From Bacilli bacterium (GTDB taxonomy: Bacteria; Bacillota_I; Bacilli_A; RF39; UBA660), in the NCBI GenBank assembly GCA_022791215.1, contig JAAVYQ010000068.1, forward strand, positions 1 to 5,227: 5,227 bases of DNA, given 5' to 3'. Position numbers and translations under genes: made by a program. Position 1 is the stretch's first letter, and each line of letters starts with the position of its first letter. Below the pieces are notes generated by a model, which was not told the DNA's origin, did not search any database, and saw only the letters and a program-made list of their open reading frames with translations. Positions 1 through 5,212 of this stretch are shown here, piece by piece.

Positions 1-27
1 GTGGAGAAAGTAGGTAACGAAGTCTAA
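1..27 (+). CDS. Possible last codons of a tnpB-like gene (partial)
   Basis: Frame 1 reads VEKVGNEV followed by TAA at 25-27. The gene body lies outside the window, so nothing in these eight residues identifies it. The call depends on the adjoining right-end-like hairpin, because tnpB genes usually finish at or just inside the right end of IS200/IS605 elements. It could equally be a chance open frame within the element's non-coding end. Confidence 0.25.
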   Translation: MEKVGNEV

Positions 28-75
28 GAAGCAGGAAACCAAACTTGTGAGAGTTTGGAGGTGAATTAATACGTA
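1..75 (+). mobile_element. Probable right end of an IS200/IS605-family (tnpB-type) element, truncated by the window edge
   Basis: The stretch has the look of the 3' end of an IS200/IS605 element. A short open frame ends at 25-27 (TAA), followed by AGAAGCAGGAAACC, which resembles the conserved motif I associate with these right ends. Next is a perfect 7-bp hairpin (CCAAACT at 39-45, AGTTTGG at 52-58, loop 46-51) and then AGGTGAATTAATAC. In this family the right end holds a subterminal hairpin recognised by the single-strand transposase TnpA, and the same region of a tnpB transcript forms the 3' part of the guide (omega) RNA. The exact boundary is not visible and 75 is an estimate. The family call rests on remembered motif resemblance plus the hairpin. 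Confidence 0.5.
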
Positions 76-147
76 AGTTTTAATTTACTTTTGTTCTAGT
101 AAAAATATGCAACAAAAAAATCTTTTTAATATTTTGTTAAAAAGTAG

Positions 148-176
148 TTGACATTTTTATATGTTTTTAATATAAT
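148..176 (+). promoter_or_regulatory. Consensus vegetative (sigma-70/sigma-A) promoter of the NAD salvage cluster
   Basis: A perfect -35 box TTGACA (148-153) and a perfect -10 box TATAAT (171-176) are separated by exactly 17 bp. Transcription should begin near 182-184, giving a leader of about 70 nt before the first start codon at 255. A TTGTTAA heptamer lies just upstream at 134-140. No terminator-like structure is seen between here and nadE, so the promoter probably serves the whole cluster. Such a strong core promoter would normally need repression, which fits the dyads that follow it. Confidence 0.88.
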
Positions 177-185
177 GTTAATAAC
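177..185. promoter_or_regulatory. Operator-like dyad overlapping the transcription start
   Basis: GTTAATAAC is a perfect dyad (GTTA, central A, TAAC) beginning one base after the -10 box and covering the expected start point, a typical position for a repressor site. The same sequence in the other orientation, GTTATTAAC, occurs at 708-716 before pncA, and a near copy, GTTATTAAG, lies at 232-240. The binding protein is not known; short AT-rich dyads also arise by chance in this composition. Confidence 0.4.
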
Positions 186-201
186 AGGTGAGACAAACCT
201 G
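185..201 (+). promoter_or_regulatory. CAGGT/ACCTG dyad or small hairpin in the 5' leader
   Basis: CAGGT (185-189) and ACCTG (197-201) form a perfect 5-bp inverted repeat around a 7-base centre, right at the predicted start of the transcript. It is the most GC-rich patch in the leader and stands out from its surroundings. It could be a stabilising 5' hairpin of the mRNA or a protein-binding site. NiaR, the niacin-responsive repressor of Firmicutes NAD genes, is a candidate by context only; I could not compare the site with its published motif. Confidence 0.4.
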
Positions 202-222
202 AAAATTTATAAAATTTGATAT

Positions 223-235
223 TAACAATTTGTTA
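223..235. promoter_or_regulatory. TAACAA/TTGTTA dyad in the 5' leader, just before the first ribosome-binding site
   Basis: TAACAA (223-228) and TTGTTA (230-235) are perfect complements around a single T. The dyad sits a few bases before the AAAGGAG site at 241-247. As RNA its loop would be too small for a full stem, so a DNA-binding role is at least as likely. The half-sites resemble Rex half-sites but face the wrong way and lack the usual spacing. Confidence 0.3.
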
Positions 236-240
236 TTAAG

Positions 241-257
241 AAAGGAGAAAAACTATG
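241..257 (+). promoter_or_regulatory. Ribosome-binding site and start codon of the first (broken) gene
   Basis: AAAGGAG (241-247) is followed after 7 bases by ATG (255-257), an ideal arrangement. Read as it stands, the ATG opens only MEIN and then TAA. This shows that the original gene began here and that the frame was lost within the first few codons, because the long open frame one register away has no ATG, GTG or TTG with a usable site until 433. Confidence 0.75.
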
Positions 258-693
258 GAAATCAACTAATATTATAAAAGCATATTACCAACAAAAAGAG
301 CAAAAGAATATTGATGTAAACATAATAACAAGAAAAGAACTAATTGGTTTTTACGGAACACTAAGTAGTATCACGACAATAACAATATCATATGATACTA
401 ACTTACTAGGAAGAAATACCAAAGTATCAGAAATGATCAATAAAGAGCAAATAATTAATATTTTTAAAGAACTATTAGAAACAGAAGGATACAGACTAGA
501 AGACTTAGAATTTGACGAAGGAATATCAACTAGAACAGTAGGATACAGACTAGAAGACTTAGAATTTGACGAAGGAATATCAACTAGAACAGTAGGATAC
601 TTCATGAATAAACATCAAGAACAGACAGCATACTTCAAAGGCATAAAAATAAAAGCAAGCAAAGAAAAAACATTAAGTAAAAAACTAAACTAA
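255..693 (+). pseudogene. Unrecognised small gene at the head of the cluster, frameshifted near its start
   Basis: I do not recognise this family. With one base removed from GGAAATC (257-263), the ATG at 255 runs straight into a frame open to TAA at 691-693 and gives about 145 residues (MESTNIIKAYYQQK...). As read, translation stops after MEIN, and only a poorly placed internal ATG at 433 could yield an 86-residue C-terminal piece. The product would be soluble and highly charged, with no signal peptide or membrane segment. The middle has a helix-like stretch (INKEQIINIFKELLETEG) and the end is basic. Residues encoded by 487-594 are an exact 18-residue tandem repeat (GYRLEDLEFDEGISTRTV twice), so the ancestral protein was probably about 127 residues. 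Being first behind the promoter of an NAD operon suggests a link to NAD metabolism or its control, but this is inference. A sequencing error is an alternative to true decay. Confidence 0.65.
487..600 (+). repeat. Perfect 54-bp tandem duplication inside the first gene
   Basis: The 54 bases at 487-540 are repeated without a mismatch at 541-594, and the first six bases (GGATAC) recur again at 595-600. The unit is a multiple of three and so duplicates 18 codons in frame. Identity of the two copies, including all wobble positions, points to a recent slippage or recombination event, or to an assembly artefact. The GGATAC present at both ends could have served as the short homology that seeded it. 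Confidence 0.97.
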
Positions 694-698
694 TTTTT

Positions 699-727
699 TT
701 AAAAAGTGTTATTAACAAAAAGATAAT
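699..727 (+). promoter_or_regulatory. Possible weak secondary promoter before pncA
   Basis: TTAAAA (699-704) and GATAAT (722-727) are separated by 17 bp, four of six and five of six matches to consensus. The spacer contains the perfect dyad TGTTATTAACA (707-717). The predicted transcript would start around 733-735, leaving only a very short leader before pncA. AT-rich sequence gives many such matches, so this is tentative. Confidence 0.25.
707..717. promoter_or_regulatory. TGTTATTAACA dyad upstream of pncA
   Basis: TGTTA and TAACA are perfect complements around a central T. The core GTTATTAAC is the exact reverse complement of the dyad at 177-185 beside the main promoter, so the same symmetric site recurs in both intergenic regions in front of the first two genes. 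It is a candidate operator for the cluster's regulator. Confidence 0.35.
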
Positions 728-748
728 AACAAATAAGGAGGAGATAAA

Positions 749-1348
749 ATGAAAGAATTAGAAAAAATAAGAGAACTACTAATAGTAGTAGACATGGTGA
801 ACGGATTTGTGAAAAAAGGAGCATTAGCAGACCCATACATACAACACATAATCGAACCAATAAAAAGGACAATAGAAGAATTCCAAGCATCACCTGAAAA
901 AGATGTATTCTTCATAAGAGATGCTCACCAACTTGGATGTGCAGAATTTAGAAAATTTCCAGAACACTGCATAGATGGAACATGGGAAAGTGAAATAATA
1001 GACGAACTAGCACTATACAGTAAAAATTCAAGAATATATAAAAAGAATTCGAGAAGTGCATTATTCGCACCTGGATTTATGAGAGACATAGACATAATGA
1101 GAAACAACTTACTAACAAGAATAGTAACAGCTGGATGTTGTTCAGACCTATGCGATTTAGACTTAAGCGTACCACTAATGAACTACTTTGACCAAATGAA
1201 TGATGATATAGAAATAGTTGTACCACAAGATTCAATCGAAACATACGATGCACCTTGGCATAACAGAGACGAATACAACGAAATAGCATACAAAATTATG
1301 AAACAAGAAGGAATAAAACTAGTAAAAACAATAGGAGGAAATAAATAA
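749..1348 (+). CDS. pncA: Nicotinamidase (isochorismatase-like cysteine hydrolase)
   Basis: Cytosolic enzyme that deamidates nicotinamide to nicotinate and ammonia, the entry step of the deamidating NAD salvage route. The 199 residues cover a whole isochorismatase-fold domain. The catalytic triad is visible as Asp15 (LIVVDMVNGF), a Lys at 98 or 99 (RIYKKNSRSA) and the nucleophile Cys135 in AGCCSDLCD, which lines up with the TDxCV motif of known nicotinamidases. Metal ligands are probably Asp58, His60 (RDAH), Glu66 and His73 (FPEHC), the Asp-His-Glu-His set known from streptococcal nicotinamidase. The start is fixed by AAGGAGG at 735-741, seven bases before the ATG. The stop overlaps the pncB start by one base, so the two are translationally coupled. 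Family membership is certain; nicotinamide as substrate is supported by the pncB and nadE neighbours, since other family members act on isochorismate or other amides. Confidence 0.93.
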   Translation: MKELEKIRELLIVVDMVNGFVKKGALADPYIQHIIEPIKRTIEEFQASPEKDVFFIRDAHQLGCAEFRKFPEHCIDGTWESEIIDELALYSKNSRIYKKNSRSALFAPGFMRDIDIMRNNLLTRIVTAGCCSDLCDLDLSVPLMNYFDQMNDDIEIVVPQDSIETYDAPWHNRDEYNEIAYKIMKQEGIKLVKTIGGNK

Positions 1349-2799
1349 TGAAAAAAAGAGATAATTTAACATTGGTATCAGACCAATATGAATATACAAT
1401 GTCACAAGTATACTTAGACAATGAAATGCAAGATACAAAAGTAGTATTTGATGTATTTTATAGAGTAAATCCACTAAACAGTGGCTACAGCATAGCAGCA
1501 GGACTAGACGAAATAATAGACTACATAAAAAACTTTAAAATAGGAGAAAGCGAAAAAGAATTCTTAAGAAAACTAGGTTTCAAAGAAAACATGCTTAACT
1601 ACTTAAAAAACATGAAATTTACAGGAGACATATGGGCAATACCTGATGGAACGATGATATTTCCAAACGAGCCAATCATAACAGTAAGGGCAAATGCGAT
1701 AGAAGCACAAGTGATAGAAACAGCATTACTCGCAGCATTCAACCATGCAAGCTTAATAACAACAGCAACAAAAAGAATAGTAAACGAAGCAGGACCTCGT
1801 GCTGTAATGGAATTTGGAGCAAGAAGATCTAGTGGAATATATGCTTCAGTTGACAGTAGTAAATACGGATACCTAGGTGGATGTGCAGGAACATCAAACC
1901 TACAAACAGGATACGAAGAAGACTGCAAAACATTAGGAACAATGGCGCACTCATTCATAGAAATGTTCGACAGTGAATACGAAGCATTCCTAGCATACGC
2001 AAAGTCTTATCCAAACGACTCAGTATTCCTAATAGACACATATGACACATTAAGAAGTGGATTACCAAATGCGATAAAAGTAATGCAAGAATACCTAATA
2101 CCAAACGGATACAAACCAGGAGGAATAAGAATAGACAGTGGAGACCTAGCATACCTAACAAAAGAAGCAAGAAAAATACTAGACAGTGAAGGACTACAAG
2201 ATGTAAAAATTTGTGTATCAAACGGATTAAAAGCAGAAACAATAAGAGACTTATTACAACAAGGAGCATGCATAGATAGTTTTGGAGTTGGAGACAACAT
2301 TGCTTCACCTATGGCATTAATGGGAGGAGTATACAAACTAGTATGTGTCATAAAAAACGGAAAACAAATACCTAAAATCAAAATCAGTGAAGACCCAATA
2401 AAAACAATTAACCCAGGATTTAAAACACCATACAGATTCTATGATAAAAATACTGGAAAAGCAATCGGAGATGTAATAACACTACAAAGCGAAATAGTAG
2501 ACACAAATGGGTACACACTAATAGATCCAATCCATCCAGAAAGGCAAAAAGAAATAAAAAATTACACAGTAAGAAAACTACAAGTACCAATATTTGAAGG
2601 AGGAGAATTAGTATATGAGAACCCTTCACTAAAAGATAGAAGAGACTATTGTATCAGTGAATTTGAAACACTTTACCCAGAAATAACAAGACTAATGAAC
2701 CCTGACAAATACATAGTAGACTTATCAGAAGAATTACTAGAACTAAAAACAAGCATGATAAAAGAAAAAAGAGAAGCAATAAGAGCATTAAAAAGATAA
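1348..2799 (+). CDS. pncB: Nicotinate phosphoribosyltransferase
   Basis: Converts nicotinate and PRPP to nicotinate mononucleotide with ATP hydrolysis, the committed step of nicotinate salvage; cytosolic. At 483 residues it matches the usual Firmicutes enzyme length. The N-terminus DNLTLVSDQYEYTMSQVY is the family opening (usually LxTDxYxLTM). Further signatures are EFGARRSSG (155-163), GTMAHSF (197-203) with His201 at the position of the autophosphorylated histidine, RIDSGDL (261-267) and FGVGDNI (312-318) for phosphoribosyl binding, and MGGVYKLV after it. The C-terminal NPDKYIVDLSEELLELK is also typical. The ATG overlaps the last base of pncA (TAATG) and uses AGGAGG at 1333-1338, inside the pncA coding end. 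No disruption is seen. Confidence 0.96.
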   Translation: MKKRDNLTLVSDQYEYTMSQVYLDNEMQDTKVVFDVFYRVNPLNSGYSIAAGLDEIIDYIKNFKIGESEKEFLRKLGFKENMLNYLKNMKFTGDIWAIPDGTMIFPNEPIITVRANAIEAQVIETALLAAFNHASLITTATKRIVNEAGPRAVMEFGARRSSGIYASVDSSKYGYLGGCAGTSNLQTGYEEDCKTLGTMAHSFIEMFDSEYEAFLAYAKSYPNDSVFLIDTYDTLRSGLPNAIKVMQEYLIPNGYKPGGIRIDSGDLAYLTKEARKILDSEGLQDVKICVSNGLKAETIRDLLQQGACIDSFGVGDNIASPMALMGGVYKLVCVIKNGKQIPKIKISEDPIKTINPGFKTPYRFYDKNTGKAIGDVITLQSEIVDTNGYTLIDPIHPERQKEIKNYTVRKLQVPIFEGGELVYENPSLKDRRDYCISEFETLYPEITRLMNPDKYIVDLSEELLELKTSMIKEKREAIRALKR

Positions 2800-2819
2800 A
2801 AAAGAAGGAGAAAAAAACA

Positions 2820-3416
2820 ATGAGAAAAGAAAAATTAGAAGAATTACACGACTTATTAGAAAGTTTAAAAGTAACAAAACTACAAAAATTAAACACCGAT
2901 CCAAAATTTCTAAGTACAGAAGTATATAATTGTACACTAAAAAATGGAATGGAAATAACAAGAGAAAAAATACTTAAAAACAAAGAAAAAGGAAACTCAT
3001 CAGTAATACTTCCTGTAACACCAAAAGGAGACGTAATACTAACAGTAGAACCGAAAGTATTTACAGAAAGAACGGTAGGAATCTCAGTCCCAGCAGGGTA
3101 CTTAAACGAAGGAGAATACCCACTTCATGCTGCTAAAAGAGAATTAATGGAAGAAACAGGGTATGAAGCAAAAGACATATATGAATTAGGAAGTTTCTAT
3201 CAAGACACAGGAATATCTGCAGCAAAAATAGAATACTTCCTAGGCTTAAACGCCGTTAAAGTTGGAAAAACCCACTTTGACAAAGGAGAAATAGTAAGCA
3301 CATTTGAATGTACATATGAAGAAGCATTAAACCTAATAGAAATGGGATACATAGAAGATATAAATGCAATAGTAGCATTAGAAAGATCGAAAAAATACTT
3401 AAGGAGTTTAATATAG
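2820..3416 (+). CDS. Nudix hydrolase, ADP-ribose pyrophosphatase type
   Basis: A 198-residue cytosolic hydrolase. A complete Nudix box (G-x5-E-x7-REL-x-EE-x-G-Y) spans Gly93 to Tyr115, with Arg107, Glu108, Glu111 and Glu112 as the Mg-binding core. The N-terminal extension of about 55 residues is followed by the fold's first strands (SSVILPVTPKGDVIL). The segment after the box, GSFYQDTGISAAKIEYFLGL, resembles ADP-ribose pyrophosphatases of the NudF kind. The SQPWPFP motif of NADH pyrophosphatase (NudC) is absent, and so is the C-terminal winged helix of the NrtR regulators. The likely reaction is ADP-ribose to AMP and ribose 5-phosphate, recycling NAD breakdown products, but substrates cannot be read from sequence with certainty. 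The start uses AAGGAG at 2805-2810, 20 bases behind the pncB stop. Confidence 0.9.
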   Translation: MRKEKLEELHDLLESLKVTKLQKLNTDPKFLSTEVYNCTLKNGMEITREKILKNKEKGNSSVILPVTPKGDVILTVEPKVFTERTVGISVPAGYLNEGEYPLHAAKRELMEETGYEAKDIYELGSFYQDTGISAAKIEYFLGLNAVKVGKTHFDKGEIVSTFECTYEEALNLIEMGYIEDINAIVALERSKKYLRSLI

Positions 3417-3418
3417 AA

Positions 3419-4421
3419 ATGGAAATAATAAAAACTCACACTGGTAAAATATATGTAGACAAAGAACTACAACTAGAATTTCTAACAGTAGGAGACTATG
3501 GAAAAGAAAACAACATAAAAGCAGACTTTTTAGGACTATCTAAAGAAATCAATGGAGTAGAAAACAAAAAAGTCGATTTAAGTGAAAAATGGGTAGCCAC
3601 TATCAGTACACAAAAAGGATGTCCTATGAAATGTAGTTTTTGTGACTGCCCTACATATGGCTTCTTTGGAAATGCAACTAGAGAAGAATTAACCTATCAA
3701 ATAGCAACAATACTAAAACATGAAGAAATTAAAAAGACAAAAAGATTTAATGTACATTTTGCTAGAATGGGAGAACCAACTTTCAATAAAGAAGTATTAG
3801 ATTTTGCGATGTATGACTTAAGAAACCTAGTAAACAAATACATAGAAGCAGAAACAATACATCCAGTAATATCAACCATGTTACCTTAAAAACAATAAAA
3901 ATTTAGAAGAATTTATACAAAAATGGGTTTACATAAAAAATGAAATATATAATGGAGAAGCAGGATTACAATTTAGTATAAATTCAACAAACGAAGAACA
4001 AAGAAACTAACAATTTAATAATTTAAGTCTAAACTTAGAACAAATAAGTGAACTAAGTAAAAAATTACCATATCCAAAAGGAAGAAAATACACCTTAAAC
4101 TTTGCAGTAACAATAGACACAATAATAGATGCGAAAGAATTAAATAGATTATTTGACAAAAACAAATTTATTGTAAAACTAACACCAATACACGAAACAC
4201 ACCAAGCCATAGAAAATGGATATAATGTTACAACATCATATGAAGAATATGACGTATATCGACAATTTGAAGAACCATTAATAAAAGAAGGATGGGACGT
4301 TATAGTATTTGTTCCAAGTAAAGAAGAAGACAAAGATAGAATTACATGTGGAAATGCATTAATATCAAGAAATTTAGAAATTGAAAAAGAAAGTGTTAAA
4401 ACTTTAACAAAAAAATGTTAA
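3419..4421 (+). pseudogene. RlmN/Cfr-like radical-SAM protein, broken by a frameshift and a nonsense codon
   Basis: As read, the ORF ends at 3889 (156 residues). Skipping one T at 3886-3887 (CCTTAAA) restores a second frame that continues to TAA at 4419-4421, interrupted once by an in-frame TAA at 4008-4010, probably a former CAA. The repaired protein would be about 333 residues, close to RlmN length. The intact N-terminal part has the 4Fe-4S/SAM motif CPMKCSFC (Cys68, Cys72, Cys75) and RMGEPTFN (116-123), matching GMGEPLLN of RlmN. Beyond the lesion come LQFSINSTNEEQR, IVKLTPIHET and RITCGNALIS. The Cys codon at 4347-4349 sits where RlmN and Cfr carry the cysteine that is methylated during catalysis (ACGQL). 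RlmN and Cfr methylate adenosine C2 or C8 in RNA; the substrate here is unknown. The gene follows the Nudix stop by two bases. The N-terminal fragment alone could not form a full barrel. Confidence 0.85.
4393..4410. promoter_or_regulatory. Rex-like operator upstream of nadE
   Basis: GTGTTAAAACTTTAACAA contains the perfect inverted repeat TGTTAAA-AC-TTTAACA (4394-4409). It matches 13 of the 14 fixed positions of TTGTTAANNNNTTAACAA, the Rex box I recall for clostridia; only the first T differs. Rex is a repressor that senses the NADH/NAD+ ratio, so its presence before an NAD synthetase gene would make sense. The site overlaps the 3' end of the broken radical-SAM gene and is not followed by a T run, so it is not a terminator. 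No Rex gene is in the window. Confidence 0.5.
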
Positions 4422-4424
4422 AAT
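4396..4424 (+). promoter_or_regulatory. Possible internal promoter for nadE, overlapping the Rex-like site
   Basis: TTAAAA (4396-4401) and TAAAAT (4419-4424) are 17 bp apart, matching four and five of six consensus positions. Transcription would start near 4431, just ahead of the ribosome-binding site AAGGA at 4436-4440. The -35 element lies inside the Rex-like dyad, which would let a bound repressor block polymerase. The boxes are weak and the background is AT-rich, so confidence is low. Confidence 0.3.
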
Positions 4425-4448
4425 AAAGAAGAAAGAAGGAATTAAAAA

Positions 4449-5207
4449 ATGAAATTTGATGCAAAAAAAGAGACTGAAAAAGTCATAGAATTTATAAGAA
4501 ACTATTACAAAGAAAATAATTTAGGAGGAGTAATCCTAGGAATAAGTGGAGGAAAAGACAGTGGAGTAGTCGCAGGATTATTTGTAGAAGCACTAGGAAA
4601 AGAAAACGTAATAGGCGTAACATTACCATGCCATTCCAATCCAGAAGATGCCACTGACGCAAAATTAGTAAGTGACTACTATGGATTTGAATTAATAAAC
4701 TTTGACATCACAAACGCATTTGACAGTTTTAAAAACGAACTAACAAAACTTGGAGAATTTAAAGAAGAAGAAACAAAAAACAGTGACATCAACCTAAAAC
4801 CTAGACTAAGAATGTCATCACTATACTACTTAGCAGCATTATACTCAGCAGTAAGAGGAAAAACATATCTTGTCGCAGGAACATCAAACAAATGTGAACT
4901 ATACGTAGGATACTTTACAAAAGGAGGAGACTCAGTACATGACATCTCACCAATCGCTGACTTTACAGTAGATGAAGTAATCGCAATCGGAGAAGAATTA
5001 AAAGTTCCTGAAAAAGTATTATACAAAAAACCAAATGATGGATTATCAAACCAAACTGACGAAGACAAACTAGGAGTAAAATATAAAGACATTGCTTCAT
5101 ACATGGAAGACGAAAATAGTGTTGATGGAGACACTGCAGCAAAAATAGAAAAACTACACAAAGCCAACCAACACAAATTCAACATACCAACTTACAAAAA
5201 TAGGTGA
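4449..5207 (+). CDS. nadE: NAD synthetase, ammonia-dependent
   Basis: Catalyses the last step of NAD synthesis, ATP-dependent amidation of nicotinate adenine dinucleotide through an adenylated intermediate. The 252 residues form a single N-type ATP-pyrophosphatase domain with the PP-loop SGGKDS at 33-38. Other family marks are LKPRLRMSSLYYLAA, GTSNKCELYVGYFTKGGDS and DISPIADFTVDEV, then a QTDEDKLGVKY segment typical of the substrate-contacting C-terminal part. No glutaminase (nitrilase) domain is present, so free ammonia is expected as nitrogen donor. The start is set by AAGGA at 4436-4440, eight bases before the ATG. The TGA stop lies in AGGTGA, which also serves as ribosome-binding site for the next gene, indicating tight coupling. 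Confidence 0.96.
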   Translation: MKFDAKKETEKVIEFIRNYYKENNLGGVILGISGGKDSGVVAGLFVEALGKENVIGVTLPCHSNPEDATDAKLVSDYYGFELINFDITNAFDSFKNELTKLGEFKEEETKNSDINLKPRLRMSSLYYLAALYSAVRGKTYLVAGTSNKCELYVGYFTKGGDSVHDISPIADFTVDEVIAIGEELKVPEKVLYKKPNDGLSNQTDEDKLGVKYKDIASYMEDENSVDGDTAAKIEKLHKANQHKFNIPTYKNR

Positions 5208-5212
5208 CAAAA

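Noticed and set aside
111..138. AACAAAA/TTTTGTT inverted repeat as a terminator for the upstream element
   Set aside because: The arms are A/T-rich with one GC pair each and no T run follows, so a stable terminator is unlikely.
183..254. Known NAD or pnuC-type riboswitch in the leader
   Set aside because: I could not fit the leader to any NAD riboswitch pattern I know; the region is short, very AT-rich and better explained by DNA dyads.
255..269. MEIN leader peptide controlling downstream genes
   Set aside because: Four codons with no run of regulatory codons and no attenuator hairpins after it. The long open frame in the next register explains the site better as a frameshifted start.
487..600. 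CRISPR array or clustered direct repeats
   Set aside because: The two 54-base copies are directly adjacent with no spacer and lie within a coding frame.
351..605. Minus-strand open frames, including the one mirroring the 54-base repeat and several hydrophobic ones opposite pncB and nadE
   Set aside because: They lie opposite real genes on the + strand, have no ribosome-binding sites and show low-complexity Leu/Ser/Phe content expected from the complement of A-rich codons.
433..693. An intact 86-residue gene starting at ATG 433
   Set aside because: No ribosome-binding site at a usable distance (the nearest purine-rich run is about 18 bases away), and the same frame is open for over 200 bases upstream to a properly placed start signal.
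691..717. Rho-independent terminator after the first gene
   Set aside because: The T run at 694-700 precedes the dyad rather than following it, and the dyad is short and AT-only.
3878..3893. Programmed +1 frameshift at CCT-TAA in the radical-SAM gene, similar to the RF2 site
   Set aside because: A CCT codon next to a stop could slip to CTT, but no Shine-Dalgarno-like stimulator lies just upstream and a second in-frame stop at 4008 would still end translation. Gene decay or error is simpler.
4008..4010. Reassigned stop codon (TAA read as Gln)
   Set aside because: Intact neighbours such as pncA and pncB end in TAA at the expected lengths, so the standard code applies.
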